A stretch of 64,000 nucleotides of DNA from Cyclina sinensis. Its lineage: Eukaryota; Mollusca; Bivalvia; Venerida; Veneridae. Shown here one piece after another: positions 50,049 through 62,396 of the stretch (position 1 is the first letter of the stretch; every line of letters begins with the position of its first letter). The notes under the pieces are model-generated. The model did no database searches. It was given only the letters and a program-made list of their open reading frames with translations, and had not been told where the DNA came from. Location of the stretch: positions 19,973,908 to 20,037,907 of the forward strand of contig JAAONU010000019.1 in the NCBI GenBank assembly GCA_012932295.1. The letters are read 5' to 3'. A program made the position numbers and the translations under genes.

Positions 50049-50118
50049 TAAAGCGTCATATTGATAAAGCGTCATATTGATAAAGCGTCATATTAATAAA
50101 GCGTCATATTGACAAAGT
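50049..50118 (+). repeat. 16-bp tandem repeat, about four copies
   Basis: Unit 'aaagcgtcatattgat' starting at 50050, 50066, 50082 and 50098. Confidence 0.9.
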
Positions 50119-50160
50119 AAAAAGTTTAGAAAGACTGGCAAATCAAAAACCAGTAACCAG

Positions 50161-52028
50161 TTAAAGGTCATGTGACACGACTATAGCAACTTTGGCTATT
50201 CAAAATAATCATAATGTACTGATTAAAATGGTTTAATTGCGAAATTATGAAAATATTGCTTTTGATAAGAAAAAACGTGTTTTTGATGATCGGCTATTTC
50301 CGTTTCGACATCGGTAGTTTCCGCTGCAATTTTTGCCTGTGACGTAGATTTATCCCTACTGTCCTAGGCAGTAGTGCAGAATTACACTGCTCATAACACA
50401 TCCGTTTTTAAATGAAAAAATAACACTAAACCACAAGTGCAAGAAACAAAATAAAGGCACACTTATAAAAATAACATGCTATAAATTGTAAATTAAATAA
50501 TGTGATCACTTCTCGATTATAAGTAAATTTAAACTTTGTGCCGGGAGAACGGTTTGTAATTTTACCTTTATAAATATTAATAAATATTCCAATTTCTTCC
50601 ATGTTGTGGTTCTATATAAAACTACCTCCTTCACGTTTTAACATGCTGCGTAACCATTCCTCACTTGATGTTTACGTCATAAACAAATTCTTTTTCATTT
50701 AAGTGTAGTAAATTGAAGTGAATTTAGGTAATCTATTGTGTTAACATTTGTGTCACTGGAATGGAAATTCACAGTACAGTGTATTTTCAAGTTGGGATAT
50801 TGTTTGAAAAATAATAATATGGCATGTCCATCAAGTAGAAATTTGTGTCTGCTTGTAAATTTATATCCAATGAAATGTCAAAGATCCATAAATCACGCCT
50901 TATACTGTGGGATTTATGCAAATTAACCTGTCCAAATGGGACTCTTGTATATTCTGCATAGCTGTCAAAACAAAGCAATTAACTTTTTATGACCCAATCA
51001 ATGATAGAGTTGAGAAAAATAGCAAAACTTTATGGCAAGTGATCTTATAAATTGATTGAATTACTTTTGTTCAGTCAAACTTGTGAAAACATTATGTAAT
51101 AGCTTGTTCCAATTAACATGTCTGAATGATTTTTATTAAATATGCAGATACATATTTTAATTAGATAATTTTATGTAATGGATCTATTTATGATGAAAAT
51201 AAAAATCATTCGACTTCTAAATGTGAACAAATTAAAACAAAAACAAAAACAATGTGTTTGTGTTATGATTTTGACATAGTTTTTATGGCTTCTTCATATT
51301 ATTTGTTCTATGATCATTATTGTTTTTTTTAAATGTTGAATGAATAAACCAAAAAAAAGGTAGGAAGTTATAATGAAAAAAGTCATAGATCTAGTCAAAG
51401 ATTACTTACACGTACCTCAGGCAAAAATATACCACAGACAAATAAGCAACACATCACTGTAAAGAGAATGTTTTTTATGGAAAAAAATCTCTCGATTGGT
51501 GTTAGTTATTCAAGTCTTCCAAAAAAATGCATCGGATAAAAATCGTTTTAGATCACTTACTTGAAAAATATCTCTAGATATTTTCACCGATGTATCATTT
51601 AATTCTACAACCCTAATTAAACTAGCCTCTATATAATATTGCTCATTGGCTTCGTAATTCCATCAACATTTCAAATTATTTATTTTAAAAAATCTTCAAT
51701 GTGTATTCATGATGTTAGCTTGACTTGTTCAATTTTGTTTTTTTACTATATTCAGTCTACATTTTCACTTTCCATCATAATTTTTAAGATTTCGTTAACA
51801 ATCCAGGCAGTTGTGTCAAGTGGCAAGAGATAAATGTGCGTCACTTCCGGTTTCGCTCGTGACAGGTGCGCGCGACCAAGTGCGTAAAATATGGATTTTA
51901 ATTTGCTATAAAAACACCTTTAAGATGAAAATTACCTTTGGAATTTTTTAAAAGTGTCATAGTTAGATATATAGTTTTCGCTCATATCAAAATTTCGAGG
52001 TCAAAAAATCGTGTCACATGACCTTTAA
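50161..52028. mobile_element. TTAA-terminated DNA element with perfect 20-bp inverted ends, 1868 bp, non-autonomous
   Basis: Left end 'ttaaaggtcatgtgacacga' is the exact reverse complement of the right end at 52009-52028. TTAA at both extremes fits the target duplication of the piggyBac superfamily. No transposase motif is visible inside; the interior is AT-rich except for a GC-rich patch near 51830-51890. An alternative is another TTAA-inserting family. Confidence 0.8.
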
Positions 52029-52259
52029 GAAATAAATGTTTCGAATTTCGTATGGTTCACACAATTCAAGAAACAAAATACTGGCTCTCTATACACTAGT
52101 AGCTAGTAAATCTATTAACTATTTTATATTACGCCAGTATCACTTTATTTATGAAAGATTAACTCTGTATAAAAAAATGAGTAAATACATTTTATATTTC
52201 GTTTGAAGCCAGAACATTTTCACATATGAAAACATGGCTGTGTTACAACAAGTTATCAT

Positions 52260-54280
52260 AATTTAAAATTTCCTATTATATAACGACAGAGTCTCTCCAT
52301 ACATAAATGTTTGACTTTTTAAAAAGAAGTCGCATGTTGAGACATTTAATATTTCGCATTATATAACGACAGAGTCTTTCCTTACATGTATATTTGACTC
52401 TATATAACGACAGTCCCTATACATGAATGTTTGACCCCGTAAAAACAAGTCGCAAAGTAAGACATTTAATATCCCCTATAATATAACGACAAAGTCTCTA
52501 CATACATGAATGTTTGACACTGTAAAAACAAGTTGCAAGTTACTACCTTTAATATTCCCTATTATATAACGCCAGAGTCTCTCCATACAAGAATGTTTGA
52601 CTCTGTGAAAACAAGTCGAATGGTAATACCTTTAATATTCCCTATTATATAACAACAAACTCTATATACATAAATGTATTAGGCAGAAAAAGTGGTAGTT
52701 AATACATTTAATATTCCCTATAATATAAAGACAGAGTCTGTACATTCATGGATGTTTCACTCTGTGAAACCAAGTCGCAAGTTAAAACCTTTAATATTCC
52801 CTATTATACAACGACCGAGTCTCTACATACATGAATGTTTGATTCTGAGAAAACAAGTCGCAAGTTAATACCTTTAATAATCCCTAACATATTACGACAG
52901 TCTCTACATACATAAATGTTTTAAGCTGAAAAAGATGAAAGTTTGTACATTTAATATTCCCTATTGCATAACAACACAGTCTTTCCATACATGAATGTTT
53001 GACTACGTAAAAACAAGTCGCAAGTTAATACATTTAATATTCCTTATTATAAAACGTCAGTCTCTACATACATGGATGTTTGACTCTGTAAAATCAAGTC
53101 GGAAGTTAATACCTTTAATATTTCGTATTATATAACGACACACTCTCTACATACATGAATGTTTGACTCTGTAAAACAATTTGCAAATTAATACCTTTAA
53201 CATTCCCTATTAAATAACAACAGAGTCTCTCCATACATGAATATTTGACTTTGTGAAAACAAGTCGCAAACTAATACCTTTAATACCCTCTATTATATAA
53301 CGACTGAGCCTCTACGTACATAAATGTTTTAGGCTGAAAAAGTTGGAAGTTAATACATTTAATATTCCTATTATATAACGACAGAGTCTCTACATACATG
53401 GATGTTTAACTCTGCAAAAACAAGCCGCAAATTAATACATTTAATATTCCCTATTATATATCGACAAAGTCTCTACATACATAATTGTTTTAGGCTGAAA
53501 AAGTTGGAAGTTAATACATTTAATATTCCCTATTACATAACGACACATGAATGTATGACTCTTTTATAACTAGTCCCAAGTTAATACCTTTAATATTCCC
53601 TATTAGATAACGACAGAGTCTCTACATACATAATTGTTTTATGCTGAAAAAGTTGTAAGTTAATACATTTGATATTCCCTATTACATAACGACACTGTCT
53701 CTCCATACATGAATGTTTGACTCCGTAAAAACAAGTCGCTAGGTAATACATTTAATATTACCTATTTTAAAAAGACTCTACATACATGAATGTTTTACTC
53801 TGTAAAATTTAAAAACAAGTTGCATATAACTACAGAGCTTCTCCACAGAGGAAAGTTTGATTCAGTATAAAAACTCATCAGTTAAGGACATTTGATATTT
53901 CTTATTAAATAACGACAGAACCTCTCGTATATGAAAGTTTGACTCTTTTAAATTAAATAATCAAAAAATAGTTTTAACATATGCATTATGAGACTTATCA
54001 CCCTAACTGTTAATCAAATACTGACATTGAACGCAACAAATATACTACTTATATGACTGACTCTATATAAGCAAGTTATCTATATACACTTTAACTTTTC
54101 GTTCAGTATAACGCCAGAACCCCCATATGCAGGAAATATTAACGCCTTATAAAAAAAGTAATACATTTATATATTCAATGTTTCGTTTTATATGTTTTCA
54201 GAGCCTCTCCGTATATGAATGAAAGATTAGGTCTGAACAAGTAATTTAATGAAATAACTATAACGTATCATATAACGTGA
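52260..54280. repeat. 82-bp satellite array, roughly 20 copies
   Basis: Units run 'tatataacgacagagtctct', 'catacatgaatgtttgactc', 'aaaacaagtcgcaagttaat', 'acctttaatattcccta'; the repeat of 'ataacgacagagtc' at 52280 and 52362 gives the period. Two unit variants alternate: one with 'gtttgactctgtaaaa', the other with 'gttttaggctgaaaaagttgg'. Units decay towards both edges (52030-52250 and 53800-54280). Confidence 0.9.
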
Positions 54281-54469
54281 GAACCTAAATTGTCATCTCT
54301 CCTATTAGAGATGTACGTACTACAATCGGAAATGGAGATGGACAACGGACATACTACATATATAGGAGGTTTTCTAAAAAAACGTTTAATGACTTGAAAG
54401 GCAAAGCAAATGTATTGCATTGCTTTTTTGAAATAATACACAAAAATAATCATACTTTAATATTTGACT

Positions 54470-55165
54470 TAATTATAGCGTTCAAGTAAATCATTCTCAG
54501 AAGTGTCGTCATCAGAACCCAGTTCTCTTAAAATTTGGACATTTTCTTCTTCGTTAACCTGTAATATTGTGTGTGGTTTTCCCTCAAAAGATCTGCCAGA
54601 GGCCTATTCCGCGGTCGACGTCTTTGACTAGCTGGCTGCTGCTCCAGTTCGCTCTCACTTGAAAATGCAGCGAGACGAACTCGCATGTCCTGCGGACGGC
54701 GACCCTCCGGATTTGGCGCTGCTGTCGCGCCTGAACCAATCGCCGCTCTATGTTTCTTATGTCATTCTGTATTTCTGAAATATAGCATAAACCGAACTTT
54801 TTACTAATAAATGTTTAACAAAAAGTGCAAAAACATCATAGGTAGTAACTAATGACACGTTTCCGGTGTCATTTCCTCGCGCCTCGTGCCATATCCCTGC
54901 ATTGTTCTATTTTGTATCTTGTTGAAAACTAGGGTGGTCAACATGATCGATTCTCTTATCACTGTAACAAAATTCCATTTAAAAATACCCACATGCTAGT
55001 TTATGTATAAACAGGCGGATGTAGTGGTGTTGAGTCAAAAGTACAATATTAAAGAAGAAAGAAATAGGGCAAGGTTTATACTAAGAGGTTTTATATTTAA
55101 AACTTTGGCAGAATATAATTATAAGATTATATAGTTCTTACCTTGTTGTCTCATTTTCTATATTT
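54470..55165 (-). pseudogene. GC-rich possible two-exon remnant, unrecognised
   Basis: On the minus strand, a short exon (atatag, AAAATGAGACAACAAG, gtaagaa at about 55141-55156) could join in phase to 54775 downwards (EIQNDIRNIERRLVQARQQR). A second overlapping frame is also open and gives RLAAFSSESELEQQPASQRR followed by RPRNRPLADLLREN. The two frames together suggest a frameshift in a once longer protein. Composition is much GC-richer than the flanks. Function unknown. Confidence 0.3.
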
Positions 55166-55879
55166 TCCCTTCTCTGTGATAACAATTAGCTGAAATTGTT
55201 GACATGCAGTCCCTTAACTGTTTGTTTTAGGCTGACTGACAGAGCTCTCTGTTTCCTTGGTGAAGTCGATCTGTGTTCGCCTTATCCTATATAACCTCCG
55301 ACCATTTGCTCGGGTGAGCAAGGTAGGCCAGTAAAATTAAAAGAATTTCTTCTTCTGTAATTTTGCTGTTCTTTTCCTTCTTTGCAAAATAGTTTACTGA
55401 AAAACATAATTCATGGATAAGATGAATGTTCATGGAGAAACAAAACACACCTAAAAATATACTAGATGGGGACCCGCGCAAGCACGGGCTTAGAGAATCT
55501 ACCTATTTGCATTAGAAAGGCATGCCTGTAGCGAGAGAATGACATGACCTAGATTATTTGTAAACTGACTAACTTACTACCCTTTATAATGTTTTCGATA
55601 CCGGAATGTTAAAAAAAGGCGTGTAAATTAGAATAGTGAACCGCCGCAACACGTTCAAATGCTTTTACAAGGAAAAGTTTCCTAAAAATCCAGTTGAATT
55701 ATACTTCAACAACAGGCTTGACCATGTTTATAACTGTAGTAAAGTACCAGGGACGTATAAAACATGTAGATAATGTGTTTAATATTTCGTTATTCACGAA
55801 CTAATCGTTGTGCCACCTTGGCGAAATCTCAAAAATTGTGTGCCACCCTCTTTAAAGACATATTTAACAAGGCTCTCTG

Positions 55880-56575
55880 AAGGTGAGCAATATGCCTCGG
55901 TGCATTAGGAAATGTTGAAAAGGTGAACAGGAAATATGGAGTGAAAAATTTGTTTATGTATGTATGAAAAATGTTCCACACTGGGCTCACCATTAATTAC
56001 AGTGATAGTACAATCCATGACAGGAAAAGTTCTGTGTATAGTAAAGTGAATTCGCCAGATTGGCATGACCAAAGTTTCATGAAATTGCCTCCATGTGTTT
56101 AAAAAATTATAGAGCAGACACGAAATGCATGGCCTTAACCTTTGAACACCACTGGTGACCGTGACCTTGAGCCGGCCCAGTTGAAACATAGGTTCTCCCT
56201 CCCCCCTCCCAACTTAAGATTGTATCATGTCCTAGATCATGATGTAGGTTCATTTTCAAAAAATCAGGGGAAATAACACTTACATTAATTTTACAGTGAT
56301 TTGACATAAGTACTATCACTTGTTTGGTTTGCTGCTCAATCTCGCCCAAACCTTTGACCTCCACTTGTGACCTTGACCTTGAGCCGGCCAGGTCGGAACA
56401 AAGGTTTTGCACATTGTCTTGATTGGATGAACATTTGACCAAAGTTTCTTGAAATTTCTTCCAGGGGTTAAGAAGTTAAGGAGCGGACACGACATCCAGA
56501 TGAACACACACAGGGACAGACGGACGCACTAAGAGCATTCCTATATCCCCTACCGCCATGCGGCGAGGGATAACA
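55880..56575. repeat. Dispersed mollusc repeat with two diverged units
   Basis: 'gaccaaagttt' followed by 'ttgaaatt' and 'ggagcggacacgac' occurs twice (near 56068 and 56435), as does 'tgaccttgaccttgagccgg' (near 56155 and 56370). It ends with 'gacagacggacgcact' and 'taccgccatgcggcgaggga'. Confidence 0.85.
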
Positions 56576-56744
56576 AAGGTCAAGTTAATGCATTCCTACA
56601 ATCCATTAGCATGTAAACTACCTTCTTGAAGTTAGTTTAAGTGTAATACACAGTTGAGAATATGTTCTGTAATTTGACTTTTCCCCCCAACTGCCTTGAA
56701 GGATATATGGGCTGGAACATTTTAAAAGAAAATAGTTGCTCTTT

Positions 56745-56910
56745 TTTATTGCACATTGCCAAGGAGTTTAATTGACGTGGCGAGAGTAGAGGCGACAAAA
56801 CGTTCACGGAGTGGTCCATTGAATCGTCCATCCATCAAATGATTTTGGATGAAGCCATTATCAAAGATCCACTCCATTTGTTCTCCCACTGAATCCGCCG
56901 ATTATACTGG
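56745..56910 (-). other. Open stretch of uncertain nature
   Basis: Minus strand reads EQMEWIFDNGFIQNHLMDGR followed by FNGPLRERFVASTLATSIKL to a stop. Composition is protein-like but a stop lies just upstream and no partner exon is evident. Not recognised. Confidence 0.2.
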
Positions 56911-57477
56911 TTTATGTGAGTGCTCCGGCGACATAGAACAGAATAGCTTGAGATTGCGCTGTTTCTCCAACAAAAAGGCAAACCTATTCTTTTAATAGTA
57001 TCGATATTAAGATCAGTTGTTTGTAGCTCCACGCATGTACAATGCATGCTAACTACAGCTTTAATATACTGAAATTCAACACTGCGTTTCTATCTGGTGT
57101 CGATTATTTCTATACATTCGTAGTTCTTCACAATACTTAAGCTTAGGTCAAGTAAAAATATGTTTGAACCGGTAAAGCACAACAGTTCGCTTCCAATCCC
57201 GATCGATTTAAATTTTACGAATGGTTAAACAAAAAACCAAGTCCTGGAAATTAAGTAGACTAGAAATATAAAGTTTTATGACTTGGCAACCATAATGACC
57301 TTATGGTTAGGTTATTTTTTCAAAATCTAGTAAAAAATCTGAATTTTCTTACCCGATACTTTTAAACTTTTCTATTTTTACAACGTTTATGCCGGTTACG
57401 AGCGTTGCATATGCCGTGATCGCGGCGTGGTGCCATTCGCGAAGCGTACCTGGTTAGCCAGGGTGTATAATGTCAAA

Positions 57478-57665
57478 GAGGAGGCACCGTGGTCCAGGAG
57501 TAGAGCGCAGGGCTCCGGATTCGGAGGTCGCGTGTTCGAATCCCGTCAGAGGCGAGATTCTCTCACGATCTTCACATTCCTCACCGCTGCGGAAGCAGTC
57601 ATCGAGCGGGGTGAATCTAAGCTGTAAGAATTTGTATCACAATCGATGTAAAATAAATGAGTCTA
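57478..57665 (+). repeat. tRNA-derived SINE, family S3
   Basis: A-box region 'ggcaccgtggtccaggagta', B box 'gtgttcgaatccc', then 'gaggcgagattctctc', 'gaagcagtcatcgagcg' and tail 'gatgtaaaataaatgagtct'. Shares every block with the copy at 36960-37160. It ends exactly where 82-bp satellite-like sequence resumes. Confidence 0.8.
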
Positions 57666-57900
57666 AACTATAATGTCAAAAAGATTAACTCTCTATACGC
57701 AAGTAATCGGATAGTACATTTTATGTTTTGTGTTATATAACGCCAAAGCCTCACTAACTCTTCAGTTTATACTTTGAATATTTCGTATTAAATATTACAT
57801 CAGAACAACTATTTATATAAAAGATTGACCAGTTTACACGTTCTATGTTTCGTGTTACATATTCGTATAATGTAAGGTTAATACCACTCTAAAAATAAAT
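57665..57900. repeat. Outlying satellite-like units
   Basis: 'gttatataacgccaaagcct' and 'tacattttatgttttgtg' match decayed edge units of the array at 52-54 kb, implying that about 3.4 kb (54.28-57.66 kb) was inserted into or expanded within the array. Confidence 0.6.
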
Positions 57901-58340
57901 AATAACATAGCGTAAATACTTAGTCTGTAAAATAAGTTAGTCATATTTCATGCATTTTCAAAGTATTTCTATAAAATCTTCATTTTGCTTAATGACTTAG
58001 ATTTTGTCTAATTCAGACTGTCACGGCTTTCCGTAATATGAATGAGAACGAATATACGTGTAAACCGTTTATATATACCATGGCTATTTGATAAGCAAAC
58101 AGAAAAAAATACCTAACTATAATGGATGTTTTATAGAGCATAAATAAAATAGTTTTAAATCACGGCATTTAAATCTTTAGATATAGACAAGTGTGAATTA
58201 TTACAAATACGTTGATAACTTGCATCATGTAGGATGATATAAAACTTCATGTCTTTATTTTTCATCCTTACTCACTGTACTGGACATTAGTACGGTACAA
58301 CAGTAAAATGAGGACTGATAAAGAAAAACTGATTGTGTGT

Positions 58341-58776
58341 TTAAAGCGACTGACTCACAAAATTTTGCTGAAATTTGTTATTCTTTCAAATTTAAGAGGA
58401 TTTAATATACTATGGAAAAAATATAATATTATGCTTCTATACACCATGAAAACTGGAAAAAAAAGTTTTGACTTAACCAGGATTCGAACCCACGACCTTT
58501 CGGTCAGTAAAATATAGAGCGACGATCTAGACCACTGAGCCACGGTATCTGTTATTTAATTGCCTCAAAATTAATGTTATAACTAAAGTATCTACCCCGT
58601 GACTAACAGGGTAAATTTTTAACCGATAAAAGTGTGTAAAACTTTATATTTTGTTGTTTTTCTGTAACAAAAACTGTCAGTAACTTAGTTTAAATATGTT
58701 CTTCACGATTACAGCAAGAATTTCAAGATGTATAAACATTTTCTTTTTATCATCGTATGTGAGTCAGTCGCTTTAA
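58341..58776. mobile_element. Intact TTAA-terminated MITE with tRNA-like interior, 436 bp
   Basis: Left end 'ttaaagcgactgactcaca' and right end 'tgtgagtcagtcgctttaa' (58758-58776) are perfect reverse complements of 19 bp, giving TTAA plus a 15-bp inverted repeat. On the minus strand the interior has a tRNA-like part: 'gtggctcagtggtctagatc' (A box) and 'gtgggttcgaatcctgg' (B box). A second copy is at 15601-16015. Confidence 0.88.
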
Positions 58777-59159
58777 CTGTCTGAAAAAAATGTGTATCAA
58801 ACCTCCAATCAACTAGAAGACGTCAGAACTGCTACACACGTCACTGTACAAGTATATGTAACGCCGAAAGCTTTCATCTTCCATACCCATCTCAACTAGA
58901 AGCTACCCATATTCGTCTATGAGCCTGTACTGCTCAGGATAGTTACGGAAGAAAAGCAAATCCGTTAACATAATGCTAGGTCAAAAGATCACACCTCAAA
59001 TTCATACATCTTCCCACGTTAAGAGATCATTCTAAAAAGATCGTGCACACGAACATTGCAATTGTAAACTTGCAATTGTAAACTTGAAACAGATAAACAT
59101 GAACCAGTAAAAATTCGCATACTTAAGTGCATAACACATCTACACCCTTTCCAAACACG

Positions 59160-59303
59160 ATTACAGTACAGTTCAGTACAGTACCGTACCGTGCCGTACT
59201 ATACCATCCGGTGCTACAATACATTACTATACGATACGATACGATACGATACGATACGATACGATACGATACAATACAATACAATACAATACAATACAAT
59301 ACA
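59160..59303 (+). repeat. Pentanucleotide microsatellite (ATACG)n switching to (ATACA)n
   Basis: About eight ATACG units are followed without a break by about seven ATACA units, preceded by a degenerate 'cagtacagt..agtaccgtacc' lead-in. Confidence 0.95.
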
Positions 59304-59489
59304 AAAATACACAGATATACACAACAATAACTATATAACATATATCAGATAAGCGACTTCTATTAGGATGACCCATTATAGGAGACCCGGTATTCACCAT
59401 CAATCGTTTGTTAGCGCATGCTTTTACTTAATATAAGAAAACAAAATTAGTTGTGAATTGGGAAATTGTGAATAATAGGGCATCTGCTT

Positions 59490-59728
59490 TCCTGTCCGAT
59501 TGTAGACGACAGTCTCCCGATCTTAACCCTATAGAGCATGTCTGGGACATGTTTTTACGTAGACTTTCTTCGCGTCCGAAACCTGTGCAGAACGTCCGTG
59601 AGCTTGCTCATGCTCTTGTAGCAGAATGGGATGCCTTACCGCAGGATATGATCAGACGTGTGATCAGCCGGATGCCCTGACGATGCAGAGAATGCTTAAA
59701 CGCCCGAGTGGGATACACTCATTACTGA
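59490..59728 (+). pseudogene. Tc1/mariner-type transposase, C-terminal remnant
   Basis: QSPDLNPIEHVWDMFLRRLS carries the third catalytic residue (Glu of NPIE) of a DD34E transposase, followed by LAHALVAEWDALPQDMIRRV, the usual C-terminal helices. An in-frame TGA after SRMP (a CGA-type Arg codon in relatives) precedes the normal ending RCRECLNARVGYTHY. Everything upstream of the third catalytic block is absent. Confidence 0.88.
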
Positions 59729-62345
59729 CACTGACTATGAAACGTTTCCAGGCTTGAATCTGCTTTTACAGACATTGGTTGTTCTCCTGTAAGACCACCA
59801 TTTCAAAGTTAATTTGATAGTGTTCATATCCTGAACAGTGTCTCTGTTCAGGAATGTGCCTGTTGGCGATGAAAATGCCGATTTGTTTTTGTAAAAAGAA
59901 CGATTTTGTTATTTCTGTAAAAGATATTCATAAATCTACTCAACGCGTATGGTATTTTATAGATTATATGAGCGCTCCTTTAATTATTTTGAGCAGTATA
60001 TTTATACCCGGTTCTCGGACCGACACATCTCAACTGTTAAAAACTGAAGGCCAGTATCTTATCCTTTACACCACTTTGTCCTACTGTGTATTTTCCAGTT
60101 TTAACAATATACTTGTATTTTTAAAATAGAAAAATACAAAGCGTTTGGATGATTAAACAACAACCATGTACGTATAAACTTTATCAGTTTTTTTGAATTT
60201 CCGTGAGTTGTAGAGTTTTTTTCTGAAAACGAAAGTAGAGACTTGAAAATAATGTGTCATGTTTTGAAGTTTATTTTTGTTATTTCCTTTTTTCCATTTT
60301 TATCCATGTTATGAGTTAACATTAATGGGTTTAACTGCATACAAACTAGTTTTCTGTTTGGTAGTCAAAGGAAATGCCCCATCTGTCAGTCTGAAAAGAA
60401 CAATTTATGCTAACAACTTTCAAGAAGTAGTAAGAAAGGCAACTTATTTTCAGTTGCAAAGGTCTGTTTGTTTATACATATTGGGCCCATGTACCACACT
60501 AGTCAGTTACATAGTGCATGCTGTGTTTTTTTTTAATAATGATGGATGCATATATTTTTTACAGATGAGTGGTTGATTTGTAAAAATTATGAATTATGCT
60601 TCCACAGTTTGTGTTACTGCATGTATATGATAGCTTCCTGTTTAGTTAAAACTGAAAAATGCTGAATTCAAAAACATATTTTTAACTGACTTTGACCTGT
60701 GAAGAGTTACTTTAATTGTTTCAGTGACTTATCCTGATATTACACACACTTGTAGAGATTTTTGTTAAACAAAGTTTAAATACTACAAATTACATTAAGT
60801 TTGTGTAAAAGTTAATTTGAGTCATTTTAAAATGTAGGATTGCAGATAAAAAAATCTAAACTGATACCCCTGTCCCCCAAAGAAAAATAAATAAATTAAC
60901 ATAAAAATTTGCAGATTAATCTGTTAATAGTTAAAGGCAATGAGAAATCAAACATGTACATGTATCTGACCACTTTGTCTTTACATTTTAGATTAATTGG
61001 TACCAGATATTCAGATAGATAAGTGAAGAAGCATCAAGTGTATGTGGAATTAACCAAACAAATTGCAATATTGTGACCATAGAGATAAACCTTTTGATTA
61101 TGTTGGATAACTGCCTTTTAACTGCTGTGGTGAGTACTTTTTTTAGAAATATTATCTTTACAAGAGCATTTTTTTCTCATTTTCATCAAGCTTCTGCAGT
61201 TTTGTTTTACCTTGCTTGTAGATTTATTTCAGTAATAAATTTTGTAAGGGACTGTTAGTTGTACCATTCTTGAGTCTTTTCCTTAGAAAATTCCATGGAA
61301 TGTATAAATTATATTACTTTCTACTTGATTTGAATACATTCAGCTGGGGTTAAAACCAGGAACTCAGTGTAGGCCATCTTTTAAAATTCTGATTTTTTAT
61401 GTGAATGATTCAGACTATCAAAACAGTACTTTTAACACAAAATTTCATGAGGAAAAATTGAGCAAAGGATTACAGAAAATAAGCTTTGAATATAGGACTC
61501 TTGACTTGTGGACATACTGCATTTTTTCACAGTCATCTTGTCCCTAAAGGTTATAATTTTTATGTGCATAAATATGTAGTAGATATTACTTCAGCAACTT
61601 TCTTGTTTTTTTTCTAATCAATTTTTTCCATTGATAAATAGTCAAAATGTTACATTATTTATAAGAAAAGAGTTGCAGTGCCATTAAACAGAATAACTTG
61701 GTACAGTTTTGATAACCCTATCTAGATATATGTAATTTAGTTTGTCTTTTATTTACAGGAAGTGGTTCTTCAAGTGTCCAGATGACTGCTGTTAGTGCTC
61801 AGTTTGATCAACAATTTGCATTTTATGCATTTCCTGCCCTTCCAGACAGGAATTCTGGCATACTTTGAACTGGAAATCTAAGGGATAAATGAAAATTAAA
61901 CTTAAAAGTGTGAAACCTTTCAAAAGTAAAAGCTTATTTATATAGGTGACAATATAAGAACTTTTGACTGTCATAAGTACTTTCTTGTACTTTTACAATG
62001 GGAATGAATAAAATGGATATGAAAGTGGCTTAGACAAGTTGATCTGAACACATTTGCTACTGGAGCTTCTGTAGTGAAGTCACTTCTTGATGAGCATTAA
62101 GGTCTGATAAGGATAAATAGAATACTTTTATGAGTATTTAACTTGTACGCAATAATGTGTAATCATGTTTAGTGCACAGATGACAAAAGATAAAAATTCT
62201 TAGCAAGAGAAACTAAAGAATAAGCAGTCTTCCTGCTATATGGTTACCTGTTATCCAGGACAATGAATACTTATTCTGTAAAACAGAAACTATAGACTAT
62301 AGACTAACTTTATATAGCTCCAAGATTTGTCATGTTTTTGGCAGC
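59729..62345. other. No confident gene; weak exon candidates
   Basis: T-rich on the plus strand. Possible exons are 60364-60428 (NAPSVSLKRTIYANNFQEV), about 61020-61131 (EEASSVCGINQTNCNIV, ends at a gtgagt donor) and 61760-61873 (after tttacag, SSSVQMTAVSAQFDQQF, stop TGA, AATAAA near 62005). Their phases do not join convincingly, so no gene model is proposed. Confidence 0.25.
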
Positions 62346-62396
62346 CTTCATGACAATTTGTAGTCAAAAACCTTTTAGACTGCTTAAGCTATTTGC

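Noticed and set aside
52260..53960. CRISPR-like array of regular repeats
   Set aside because: Eukaryotic DNA; the whole 82-bp unit is repeated with drift, with no constant repeat and unique spacers.
55287..55481. Open frame with an acidic helical end (KITEEEILLILLAYL)
   Set aside because: The first half crosses intron-like sequence and no partner exon with matching phase was found.
59123..59341. Frames with repeated Tyr-Asp-Thr-Ile-Arg or its antisense
   Set aside because: Translations of the pentanucleotide repeat.
60277..60576. Open frame of 99 codons
   Set aside because: T-rich composition gives many Phe and Leu codons; no domain or consistent splice phase, although part of it (60364-60428) is kept as a weak exon candidate.
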